Source: UBA5796 sp040752455 (GTDB lineage: Bacteria; Chloroflexota; Anaerolineae; Anaerolineales; Villigracilaceae). Taken from it: 64,000 bases of DNA. Shown here one piece after another: positions 1-8,213 of the stretch (position 1 is its first letter; the number at the start of each line of letters is the position of its first letter). The position numbers and the translations under genes are program-made. The DNA lies in contig JBMOMN010000009.1 in NCBI GenBank assembly GCA_049324115.1, forward strand, positions 352,026 through 416,025, read 5' to 3'. The notes under the pieces are model-generated. The model was not told the DNA's origin. It was given only the letters and a program-made list of their open reading frames with translations, and did not search any database.

Positions 1-627
1 CAGTTTTTCGACGATCTCCAACTTACAACCAAGCACTTCTTCTACCCAGGCAATCAAGGCTCCGCGGTAGCCTTCATCAGCCCAGATGACCTTCAGCCGC
101 TTGACGAGTTCTCCGTGTTCGGCCAATTCTCCCAAGACGATCTTGGCGCCATCTCGATCTTGCACATCGCCAGCCGTCACGACCACCCGCATGAGCAAGC
201 CCAGAGTGTCCACCACCACATGCCGTTTTCGGCCAGTCACCTTCTTGCCAGCGTCAAAACCGCACTCCAAACCGCCTTCCGAGGTCTTTACGGATTGACT
301 GTCCAGAATCATGGCGCTGGGCTGAGGCTTCTTCTTATGCCGTTGCCGACGCACTTTCGCCCGCAAGGCTTGGTTCATTCGCTCCCAGAGACCATCCTTG
401 CGCCATGTCCAAAAGTAATAGTAGACCGTTTGCCAAGGCGGCAGATCGCTGGGAAGCATTCGCCAGGAACAGCCACTCTGGAGAATGTAGAAAATGCCGT
501 TCAGAATTACACGCCAGCCATGTTCTCGAGGACGACCCGTCGCGGCTTCGGCTGGCAGGTATGGTCGAATTTTCGACCATTGGGTATCATTCAGGTCGGT
601 CGGGTAAATTTGTTGAGATTTGCTCAT
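1..627 (-). CDS. IS5-family DDE transposase, cut by the left window edge
   Basis: The reading frame is open from an ATG at 627 to base 1 (209 codons seen); the C-terminus lies outside the window. It begins MSKSQQIYPTDLNDTQW, and the N-terminal part (WSKIRPYLP, ILQSGCSWRMLP, WERMNQALR) is the helical domain typical of IS5-family transposases. The first catalytic Asp is in ILDSQSVKT (about residue 100) and the second in WADEGYRG (about 187); the Glu would lie beyond the edge. It carries no stop or frameshift, so the element may be active. It would catalyse cut-and-paste transposition of its own element. Assignment to IS5 is from motif recognition; the subgroup is not determined. Confidence 0.9.
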   Translation of the reverse strand, partial: MSKSQQIYPTDLNDTQWSKIRPYLPAEAATGRPREHGWRVILNGIFYILQSGCSWRMLPSDLPPWQTVYYYFWTWRKDGLWERMNQALRAKVRRQRHKKKPQPSAMILDSQSVKTSEGGLECGFDAGKKVTGRKRHVVVDTLGLLMRVVVTAGDVQDRDGAKIVLGELAEHGELVKRLKVIWADEGYRGALIAWVEEVLGCKLEIVEKL

Positions 628-677
628 CCCACAAGTTTGCCCGATCTTCCCCGTTTTGCCTAGTTTTCAAACACTCT
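1..677 (-). mobile_element. IS5-family insertion sequence, partial (5' end of element present)
   Basis: Contains the transposase at 1-627. Its outer end is near 677, where the minus strand reads AGAGTGTTTGAAAACTAGG, an IS5-type terminal repeat. The flank at 678-681 is CTAA, which fits the YTAR target preference known for the IS5 group. The other end is outside the window, so the duplication cannot be confirmed. Confidence 0.7.
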
Positions 678-888
678 CTAAGAATAACTTCCCGACTTTG
701 TATTTCTTCTTGCCCATATTCGTCGGACTCAAGTCCTGCCTCAGTTCATGAAAATCGGTTGAAACCGACTCGTGATACCAGTCCGCAGGACTTCATCGAA
801 CTGAGCAGGCGGCTCTGCGAAGCGCCCTGTGGGTCAGCCCCGCTCACCCAGTGCGAAAAACGGAAGTTATTTTTACACGGCTCCTAAG
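678..888. repeat. Remnant IS5-like/MITE element interrupted by the neighbouring IS
   Basis: About 205 bp with no convincing ORF, bounded by opposed arms. The left arm is AAGAATAACTTCCCGACTTT at 680-699; the right arm, read on the minus strand from 879, is GTAAAAATAACTTCCG. The outer flank 884-888 reads CTTAG on the minus strand. The left arm lacks its outermost bases because the IS5 element entered there. The interior holds a small hairpin (CGGTTGAAACCG near 756). Nothing else was recognised between this element and 1003. Confidence 0.55.
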
Positions 889-1002
889 ACTAGGGGACGA
901 GGTCGAGGTCGTGGGAAAGGATTTCACCATCTGACCGCCTGGGTATCTTCCTGGATCAGGACGGTGTATTTGCCGGAATCCAGGCAGGCGTCGAAGGTTT
1001 GC

Positions 1003-1026
1003 GGGCCGGGGTTGGAGCCCCGGCCC
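1003..1026 (-). repeat. GC-rich hairpin downstream of the beta-helix protein gene
   Basis: Arms GGGCCGGGG (1003-1011) and CCCCGGCCC (1018-1026) pair perfectly. It lies 22 bp past the stop codon of the minus-strand gene. There is no T-run on either side, so a rho-independent terminator is not supported. It resembles the other self-complementary intergenic hairpins in this window. Confidence 0.5.
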
Positions 1027-1047
1027 ACAAGTTCCAACAGAAGCGAC

Positions 1048-4000
1048 TTACTCCACGCTCACGGTTGCCGCGTTATCGCTCTCGTCGATGTCGAACAGGA
1101 TCGAGCTGGCCGCCGCCGTATTCAGGATGGCATGCCGCAGGTCGGTGCGCCGGACGGTGAGGATGATGGTCGCGCTCTCGCCCGGGGCCAACGTGCCGAG
1201 GTGGCAGGTGGCATTCCTGCCGCCGCTGCACCAGCCCTCGGTCGTGCTGACCGATACGAAATTCACGCCGTGCGGCAGGTTGTCGGTCAGGATCGTGCCC
1301 CGCGCGCTGGACGGGCCGTCGTTGGTGACAGTGATGGTGTAGACGATGCGTCTGGTGGTCGGGTTGTACTGGGCATTCATCATCAGGTTCAGGTCAGCCG
1401 AACGGACCACGCCGAAATTGACCCTGGTCAGCGTCTGCCCGTCGGTCAGTGTGATGTCTGCCGGGTCGGTGGTCGTCTGCACGAAACCGGACTGCAGGAC
1501 CTGGCGCAGGCGGTAGTCGCCCGCCGGCAGGCTGTCGAAGCGGTAGTATCCATAGCGGTTGGTCGTCTCGGTCTGGAGCACGGCCCCGTTCGCATCCAGA
1601 AGTTGCACCTCCCAACCCTGGATGCCAAAGTCGATCCAGTTGCGCGTGCCGTTGGCGTTCAGATCATAGAACACGAACCCGCTGATGGACGCCGTGGCGG
1701 GCGCGGTCACGGTGACAGTCACCGGCTCGGAGACACTGCCGTTCCAGTCCGCGTCGCCGCTGTAGACGGCGGTGATGGTGTGTGTCCCCACGGACAGGTC
1801 GCTCGTGGTGAACGCTGCCTGCCCATCCACCAAAGGGACGTCTGCCGCGAGGACGGTCGCGCCCTCCATAAAGCTGACCGTCCCAACGGGTATGCCGGTT
1901 GACGGGGGGACGGGGGCGACGACGGCGGTGAAGGTGACCGGCTGCTGCGGGAGGAGGCTGCCTGCCGAAGCCGTGAGCGTCACCGTCGCGGTCAGCTTAT
2001 TGACCGTGAGCGTGGCGGCGTTGGAGGGGACAGGCTCGCCGATGCCGTTATCGAAGACGGCGCGGTACTGGTCGCCGTCCTGGTCCAGGCTGGGGAAGAA
2101 GCTGAAGGTGGTCTGGTTGGCAAAGGGCAGGTCGTACCAGGTCGCGCCGCTGTCCATGCTGACCTGCCATTGGACGGTTGGTGTTGGCGTGCCGTCTGCG
2201 GTTGAGGTGAAGCTGACGACATCGCCGATCAGGGCAGTGACATCCTGTGGCTGTTGCGTGATGGTGGGTGGAGCGCCGGTGTTCGTGAGAGTGAAATTCA
2301 CGCTTTGCGCGCCGGCCATGCTGGCAACGACTTCATAAGAACCTTGCGTGTCGTTCGCCGTCGCCGTGACGCTGACCGTCCCATTCGTAACCGTCGCGGG
2401 GCTGCCGCTGATGACCGCGCTTGCGCCGCTGGCAGGAGGCGTGAATGCCACCAGCGCGCCGTCCGGGGATACGCCCGCGTCGTTGGCTGTGACGCTCAAG
2501 ACGAGCGGCTCGGCGAAGGCAGTGTTGATCAGCGCGCTCTGGTTATCGCCGCCGCTGACTGCCAGTGTGAAGCCCTGCGACTCGAATGCGCCGATGTCGC
2601 AATGCGCGCCCTGCGGGCGTTCGATGCCGCGCTGGTCGGTTGCGGGACAGACAGAATCGTCGCCTGCGTCAATGGCAGGGGAGCCGGGCCGGAGGGCAAA
2701 GCTCTGGGTGGAGCCGCCATAATTACCCAGCGCGCCGAGGAGCGGATCTACTTGACTATGGGGGAAATCACAGGGTCCCGACAATGACGTGACGATGTTG
2801 TTCTGTCCCGTCACGGAGCCCCTCGCTGTATGGTCACAATAGACATTGCCGTTCACGATTACATTCGTCAGTGTGAGATGGCCTTCTCGCTCCCAGATGC
2901 TCCCGCCCTCGCCTCCAGCTGAGTTGCCACTGAACGTAACGTTGGTCAATGTGAGGGCGCCTCTATAACTATGAATCGCTCCTGCCAAGTTGGTGGCCGA
3001 ATTGCCACTGAACGTGACGTTGGTCAGCGATGCGGCACCATAGTTCTCAAGCGCGCCCGCCCCGTCACCTGCCGAATTGCCGCTGAATGTTACGTTCGCT
3101 GCATTCAGCGTACCCATGTTGTAAATGCCGCCGCCATTACCCGCATGTCCGTGCGCAACGGTCAGATTGCTCAGATTGGATGTGACGCCCGCGGTGACCA
3201 AGAACACGCGCACGGCGTTATTCCCGCTCACGGTGATATCGTGCCCAACACCGTCAATCGTCAGGTCCCTGGCAATCGTCAGCGTGCTGGCGAGGGTGAT
3301 GGTGTAGTCATCATCGAAGGTGATCGCGCCGCCCGCGCACACGTCCGCAATCGCCTGGCGCAGGGAACCGGGCCCGCTGTCGTCCGCGTTGATGACGGTG
3401 ATGGCATTCTGGCAGTTGACCTCTTGCGAGAGTGTGCCGGTCGAGCCATCGTACCCCGCGACGCCGCTGTACTCGGCGGTGATAACGTGCGAACCGGGCG
3501 TGAGCGCAGAGGTTGTGCAGGCTGCCTCCCCTGAATTCAAACTCACAGCCTCGCAGCCTGAGATCACCGTCCCGCCCGTGGGCGCAGGCGAGACTGCGGC
3601 GGTAAAGGTGACGGGATCACCGAGGATGGATGGGTTGGCGGAGGAGGCGAGCGTCGTGGTGGTCGCAATGCCGCTAACCGTTACGCTGTCGCTGTCCCCG
3701 TCGTCGCTTTCGGTGATGACGCCGTCGGGGTCAACCCGGCAGACGCCGCCAACGCGCGGGTTTTGCAGCGTTCCACCGGCCGTCGGCGTGACCGGAATCA
3801 CAACCTCGAAGCCTCCGCTCGCGTCGATGGTAACTGCGCCGGTCGCGCGGCAAGTCAGGTCTTGTTCGCGATTGAGCAACTGATGTTGTTGCTGTTCGTG
3901 ACGCCGGTGAAATTTCCCGGCGTGGGCGTTCCGTAGGTTGCGCCGCTCGAAGGCAGTTCGTCGCGCAGGATGACTTCGGGCGCGGTGAACCACATGGCGG

Positions 4001-5279
4001 TTCCAGCCCCGTTCGAGACGGTGAGAGTCCAGTCGAACGCGCCGCCGATTGTGGTCGTTCCGCCGACGTCGTTCGCTTTGGCGATGGTCAGGTCGGGCGT
4101 CGCGAGGCAGTCGTACTCGTACGCGCCGATGTCGCATGTGCCGTTGCGTCCGTAGCCACGTTGGTCGGTGGCGGGGCAATTGGCGGAATCCGCCGCGTCA
4201 ATCGCCGCGCTGCCCGCTTGCAGCGCCATCGTCTGTGTGTGTCCGCCGTTGTCCGCGAGCGCACTAAGTTTGGGATCAGCATTGATGCCGGGGCAAGAAG
4301 TATCGCCCCACACCAGGTTGCCGCCGCCGTCGGTGATGGCGCCTCCGCAGTTACTCGAACCGGTATTATTGGCGACGATTGTGTTGCGGAGTGTAATAGC
4401 ACCGCCGTTGTTATAGATGCCGCCGCCACCGGTGTACCCGAAGTTGCCCGAGATGGTGCTGTTCGTGATGCTGACAGCGCCGGCCACAACATAAATGCCA
4501 CCGCCTGCAACAGACGCAGTGTTGCCCGAAAAGGTGCTGTTTGTAATGTTAAGAGTGGCGATGCCGGATAAGGCAATCGCGCCACCGGCGCCACCAGTAC
4601 TTGCGCGGTTGCCTGAGAAGGTACTGCTGGTGATATTTACAATGCCTGCCCTGATGTAGATGCCGCCGCCCGAAGAAGTCGTAGTGTTTGATTCGAAGGT
4701 ACTGTTGATGATATGAACAGCGCCGCTGAAGTTGAAGATGGCGCCGCCGTTGCTTGCACTGTTAGCGGAGAAGGTGCCGTTCGTCAAGGACACCGTGCCG
4801 TCGTTGTTATAGATGGCGCCGCCGTAGGGGGCATTGTTGCCGGAGAAGGTGCTGTTCGTGACGTTCAGCGTGCCGCCGTTGTTGTAGATGCCGCCGCCGC
4901 TGCCTGCATTGCCCTTCGTCGCGGTCAGTTGGTTCAGGTTGAAGGTGACACCTGGGTAGACATCGAACATACGCACATCGCCTGTGCCATCGCTGTTCGT
5001 ATCACCACTAACGGTGACGTTGTGTCCCGCGCCGTCAATTGTCAGGTTTCTGTCAATATTCAATTCGCTGGCGAGCGGGATGGTGTAATCATTATCGAAG
5101 TCAATCGTGTCGCAGGCCGGGTCGGCGATCTTTTCGCGCAGCGAACCCGCGCCGTTGTCCGCGTCGGTTGTGACCGTGCAGGTTGCCGCATGCGCAGTGG
5201 ACGCGGGCGCGAGGGCTGCGAGAAGCAGAGCGAACACTGTCATCAGTCGCAGCCAGTTGGGAAAGAATTTGGTTTTCAT
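1048..5279 (-). pseudogene. Large secreted beta-helix / Ig-like / DUF11 surface protein, one frameshift
   Basis: Starts at the ATG at 5279 behind GGAGT and has a clear signal peptide (MKTKFFPNWLRL, then a hydrophobic run ending in AHA). Two copies of a CSLREA-like module follow: GSLREKIAD then beta-helix repeats of the FSGN type ending in CDIGAYE, and later GSLRQAIAD ending in CDIGAFE (choice-of-anchor Q style). Ig-like repeats, an SdrD-B-like segment (FVFYDLNANGTRNWID) and a C-terminal DUF11 domain follow. The frame breaks near 3866: the first frame stops at 3855 after SCSIANKT, while the domain continues as DLTCRATGAV in the next frame; one missing G explains it. The full product would be about 1,410 residues, exported and probably surface-exposed. 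The break may be a sequencing error or a real mutation. It is probably cotranscribed with the membrane protein upstream. Confidence 0.8.
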
Positions 5280-5287
5280 TTTTACTC

Positions 5288-5968
5288 CTATGAACTTGCC
5301 TGTCGCAAGAGGATCCCGTTCCAGATGTACCAGATCGGTCCGAGAATGATGCCGCCCACAGCCGCCGCAAGCGCGGTGATCACCTGCATTTCCAAAACGT
5401 ACCCGGCGACGACCAGCCAGTACAGCACGGCCGCAGCAACCCCGACGTAGGCCAGCAGTTTGGGGATAGCGTTCACGCGCAACGCCAGCAGGCTGACGAC
5501 CAGAACCCATAGCCCGATCGCGCCATAGCCAAGCCAGCCCTGCGGGTCCAGGTAGAGATCCAGCTCGGTGACCGCCAGAGCATTTTGCAGGTGGACGTCT
5601 CCGTCCACGAACATCATGGCGCGGCGAGGCACCTGCGCGATCAGCCTGAAGTACGTGACAGCTGTGATCGCAAAACCAATGAATGCCAGGCTGCTGGTCC
5701 AACGCACCAGGCCGTCATTGCCAGAACGGATCCTTTCTGAGATGGCGAGCACGGCCGCCAGAGCAAAGACCGCGCCGAGCGCGAAGGCCCAATATTCGAG
5801 CATGAGCGCTGTCCGGTCCTGCGCCACCGAGGGGAGAAAATCCAGGGTCGAGACCCCGGGCCTTTGATCGCCGGGCAGGAACATGTAGTTGATCCCGATC
5901 ACGACGTATGAGATGCCGACCAGGATCGAGCAAAACCCTCCGAGTTTGGTAAGGGTGTGGTCTTTCAT
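5288..5968 (-). CDS. Multi-span integral membrane protein (DUF4386-like)
   Basis: 226 residues, starting MKDHTLTKLGGF at 5968, chosen because AAGGAGGTTG sits directly before it. There are about six hydrophobic segments (for example FCSILVGISYVVIGI, FALGAVFALAAVLAI, YGAIGLWVLVVSLLAL, AVGGIILGPIWYIW). The N-terminal GGFCSILVGISYVVIG pattern resembles DUF4386/DUF4149-type membrane proteins, but I cannot assign a substrate or role. It lies 8 bp upstream of the beta-helix protein gene and 2 bp downstream of a small leader ORF, so translation is probably coupled. It could take part in exporting or anchoring the large surface protein, but nothing in the sequence shows that. Confidence 0.75.
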   Translation of the reverse strand: MKDHTLTKLGGFCSILVGISYVVIGINYMFLPGDQRPGVSTLDFLPSVAQDRTALMLEYWAFALGAVFALAAVLAISERIRSGNDGLVRWTSSLAFIGFAITAVTYFRLIAQVPRRAMMFVDGDVHLQNALAVTELDLYLDPQGWLGYGAIGLWVLVVSLLALRVNAIPKLLAYVGVAAAVLYWLVVAGYVLEMQVITALAAAVGGIILGPIWYIWNGILLRQASS

Positions 5969-5970
5969 TT

Positions 5971-6033
5971 TCAACCTCCTTGTTGAACATGAAGCATGGA
6001 TCGTCCGATTTGACGCGAGAGACAATTCCTCAT
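5971..6033 (-). CDS. Possible 20-residue leader peptide
   Basis: The ORF MRNCLSRQIGRSMLHVQQGG runs from the ATG at 6033 to a TGA 2 bp before the next start codon. It is preceded by AAGGAGGTGATC, which is fully complementary to a bacterial 16S 3' end, although the spacing to ATG (about 13 nt) is long. Its last codons contain the GGAGG used by the membrane-protein gene, so ribosomes ending here could reinitiate. It may instead be untranslated spacer. Confidence 0.3.
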   Translation of the reverse strand: MRNCLSRQIGRSMLHVQQGG

Positions 6034-6051
6034 CGAGCGCGGATCACCTCC

Positions 6052-6405
6052 TTATGAAGCCGTTGGTCTTGCCGGTTGCCGCTCGATCTCCTGCACCAAT
6101 TGGTCGTTCGTGAGGCTGCGCGCCGGCCGGCTGGAGAAAAGCAGTAATTTATCCCTGGCGGCGTCGAGGCCGATGAGCAGGAGTTCAGGTTGTTCGCGGA
6201 GCAGGGAAACGGGAAACTCGGGCGGGACCGCCGCCAGGTCGAAGAGGATCACGTCCGGCCGCAATGCCTCCAACTGTTCCGCCGCGCCGGGCAGGGCCGC
6301 GTCGAGGGGCAGGAGGCGCAGTCCGGGCCGTGCCCGCAGGATGGCCCCAATGCTGGAAACGGCCAGGGAATTCCCATAGAGGATGACGGTTCGGGTGTTG
6401 GTCAT
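6052..6405 (-). CDS. Receiver-like (CheY-fold) small protein
   Basis: 117 residues from the ATG at 6405 (MTNTRTVILYGNSLAVSSIG). The layout VILYGNS...RLLPLD...LRPDVILFDLA is that of a response-regulator receiver domain, with an Asp in LFDLA where the phospho-acceptor would be. The usual N-terminal acidic pair and the Thr/Lys sites are not evident, so phosphotransfer is uncertain. An upstream in-frame ATG at 6516 would add 37 residues, but neither start has a good ribosome site, and the IS3 element at 6533 lies just upstream and may have displaced the native promoter. It is the first gene of the minus-strand unit that continues with the membrane and beta-helix protein genes. Confidence 0.5.
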   Translation of the reverse strand: MTNTRTVILYGNSLAVSSIGAILRARPGLRLLPLDAALPGAAEQLEALRPDVILFDLAAVPPEFPVSLLREQPELLLIGLDAARDKLLLFSSRPARSLTNDQLVQEIERQPARPTAS

Positions 6406-6572
6406 GTGGACGGATGGTCGAATGGTCGCGTCGTCGCGTGGCTGGGCGGTCGCAGGTGCGCGAATGGCGCGCATCTCTGCATACTCATCTAACAACAAAT
6501 CCCCCGGCGTGAACATGTACTTTGGGTACAGTTGGGGTTACCCCGATTCAGTGGACAGGGATGGGCTTGGGG

Positions 6573-7421
6573 TTATGGGCTACGAAGCTGGACAGCTTCG
6601 TAGCGGTTGGGTGAGAGATAGTCCAGGGCTGAGTGTCGTCGGTGCGGATTGTACCAGCCTTCGATGAACTCAAAAACGGCCAGGCGTGCTTCTGCTTGAG
6701 AGTGGAAGGTGTTGCGGTCGAGCAACTCACATTCCAGGGTGGCGAAGAAGCTCTCGCAGAGGGCATTGTCGTAGCAATCTCCGACGGAGCCCATCGAAGG
6801 TCGGACCCCGGCAGCCCGACAGCGCTGACCGAAGGCCAGGGAGGTATACTGGCTGCCCTGATCAGAGTGATGGATGACACCTCTGGGACGACGCTGGCGG
6901 ATGGCCATCTGCAAGGCATCCAAGACCAGAGCCGTGTGCAGGTGGGTGGACATCGCCCAACCAACTACCCGGCGGCTCCAGGCATCCACGACGACAGCCA
7001 GGTATAACCACCCTGCCCAGGTGGCGACGTAAGTAATATCCGCCACCCACAGGCGATTGGGACCGATGGCCGTGAAATTGCGCTTGACCAGATCGGGGGC
7101 AGGACGTGCCCCAGGCTTTCTCTGGGTGGTGCGTGGCGCTTTGCGGCGGCTAACACCCTGCAAATGCTTCGCTCGCATCAGCCGAGCCACCCGCTTGCGC
7201 CCCACAGGTACGCCTGCTTCTGCCAGTTCGGCGTGAATGCGGGGAGCGCCATAGATGCCTTTTGAGCGTTCATGGATCACTCGAATATGCTTGATCAATT
7301 TCTGATCTTCTTGGGTCCGTTTGGACGGCTGGCGTTTCCGCCAGGCGTAATAGCCGCTGGTGGAGACCTCCAGCACACGACACATGGTTTTCACCGGATA
7401 GATGGCCTGGTGCGCACTCAC
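6573..7421 (-). CDS. IS3-family transposase OrfB (DDE integrase domain)
   Basis: 282 residues. An N-terminal HTH_21-like region (KGIYGAPRIHAELAEAG, about 55-75) is followed by an rve integrase core. The catalytic triad is visible: Asp in WVADITYV (about 125), Asp in HHSDQGSQY (about 186) and Glu in NALCESFFATLE (about 222). The start is a GTG overlapping the orfA stop (GTGA), so expression is by coupling or by the frameshifted OrfAB fusion usual in IS3 elements. Both frames are intact, so the element is potentially active. Confidence 0.92.
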   Translation of the reverse strand: MSAHQAIYPVKTMCRVLEVSTSGYYAWRKRQPSKRTQEDQKLIKHIRVIHERSKGIYGAPRIHAELAEAGVPVGRKRVARLMRAKHLQGVSRRKAPRTTQRKPGARPAPDLVKRNFTAIGPNRLWVADITYVATWAGWLYLAVVVDAWSRRVVGWAMSTHLHTALVLDALQMAIRQRRPRGVIHHSDQGSQYTSLAFGQRCRAAGVRPSMGSVGDCYDNALCESFFATLECELLDRNTFHSQAEARLAVFEFIEGWYNPHRRHSALDYLSPNRYEAVQLRSP

Positions 7422-7732
7422 GAATTTGAAGACTTCGGTGGTACGACCTCGGTCTCCCGTGCGAACCAGGCCGCGGCTTTTGACAAAATCTCTCGTTCCA
7501 GCCGCAGTTGTTTGTTTTCTTTGCGCAGCCGGTTCAGTTCTGCTTTTTCATCACTGGTCAGACCGTCGTGCCTTTGACCGCTGTCCAGTTCGGACTGTTT
7601 GATCCAGTTGCGAATGGTCTGGGCGCTCGGCTCGAACTCTTCTGCCAACTCGTTCGGTGTCCGACCTGCTCGGATCAGTTCCAGGATCTGTTGGCGAAAT
7701 TCCCTCGGATAAGGTGTATGGGTTTTGGGCAT
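7418..7732 (-). CDS. IS3-family transposase OrfA (HTH plus leucine zipper)
   Basis: 104 residues, start at 7732 behind AAAGGAG. It begins MPKTHTPYPREFRQQI, with a helix-turn-helix (RTPNELAEEFEPSAQTIRNW, about 23-42) and a C-terminal heptad region (LNRLRKENKQLRLEREIL, about 68-85) of the kind that lets OrfA and OrfAB multimerise. It binds the terminal repeats and regulates transposition in characterised IS3 elements. It overlaps orfB by four bases. Confidence 0.92.
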   Translation of the reverse strand: MPKTHTPYPREFRQQILELIRAGRTPNELAEEFEPSAQTIRNWIKQSELDSGQRHDGLTSDEKAELNRLRKENKQLRLEREILSKAAAWFARETEVVPPKSSNS

Positions 7733-7787
7733 TTTTTGCTCCTTTCCCCAAGCCTACCACTATCCACTTTACCGGGTCAACTCCAAC

Positions 7788-8088
7788 TGGAGTTGACCCG
7801 ATAAAGTGGATAACGGTCATTTAACCCAGGTAAAGGTGTTATTTCCAATCGCTTCCCATGCGATTTTCCAGAATTGGTTTGCGGGACCTGTAGGAGAAAA
7901 TTCTGCCTTTTTTCCCATATTACGTTTAACTGCGGTGATATCAACCGCATGAACTCGGGAAAATAGGCTAAAAAGCCAGAAAGTTGGCCCGTCTTCGGTA
8001 TGCTCATCACGGGAGATGAGGGACACTACCGAAATTTTTTAATCTTATATTTCTCTTACATCCTGCGAACAAATCGCCTATCCGGGTT
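7788..8088. other. Opposed solitary IS3-type end and gene remnant, no intact gene
   Basis: 7788-7812 is a second copy of the IS3 terminal repeat (TGGAGTTGACCCGATAAAGT...), facing away from the complete element and separated from it by only two bases, with no transposase behind it. Beyond it, a minus-strand open stretch 7817-8026 encodes a C-terminus-like segment (SPTGPANQFWKIAWEAIG...) that I do not recognise. It may be the 3' scrap of a disrupted gene. The region is AT-richer than its surroundings. Confidence 0.45.
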
Positions 8089-8097
8089 TGTTATAAT
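8089..8097 (+). promoter_or_regulatory. Extended -10 promoter for clpC
   Basis: TGTTATAAT is a perfect extended -10 (TGnTATAAT) about 115 bp upstream of the clpC start. No good -35 is visible at the normal distance, which is common for extended -10 promoters. The leader carries AAAGGAT as the ribosome site at about 8200. No CIRCE or CtsR-type operator was recognised. Confidence 0.5.
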
Positions 8098-8213
8098 CGC
8101 TACTGCCACTAAACCTCGTCCGGCCCAAGAACCTGGAAAATACTTTTGTGGGCGGATACTGGACTGTTGCGTTGGATGCCTCACAGGTTTGGAACTTGAA
8201 AGGATAACCCACC

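Larger units (their letters stand above)
6533..7785 (-). mobile_element. IS3-family insertion sequence, complete (1,253 bp)
   Basis: Contains overlapping orfA and orfB. The ends are imperfect inverted repeats: read inward, the left end is TGGGGTTACCCCGATTCAGT and the right end TGGAGTTGACCCGGTAAAGT, followed by further similarity up to a shared GGCTTGGGG. Flanking triplets are AGT on the left and ACT on the right, so no clean target duplication is visible. The right end directly abuts another copy of the terminal repeat (7788-7812). Confidence 0.85.

Noticed and set aside
829..1902. Plus-strand open frame at the left end
   Set aside because: Antisense to the beta-helix/Ig surface protein gene, whose domains are clear; product is low-complexity.
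6041..6054. GGATCACCTCCTTA resembling the 3' end of 16S rRNA
   Set aside because: No other rRNA sequence is present; it is simply the complement of a strong ribosome-binding site on the minus strand.
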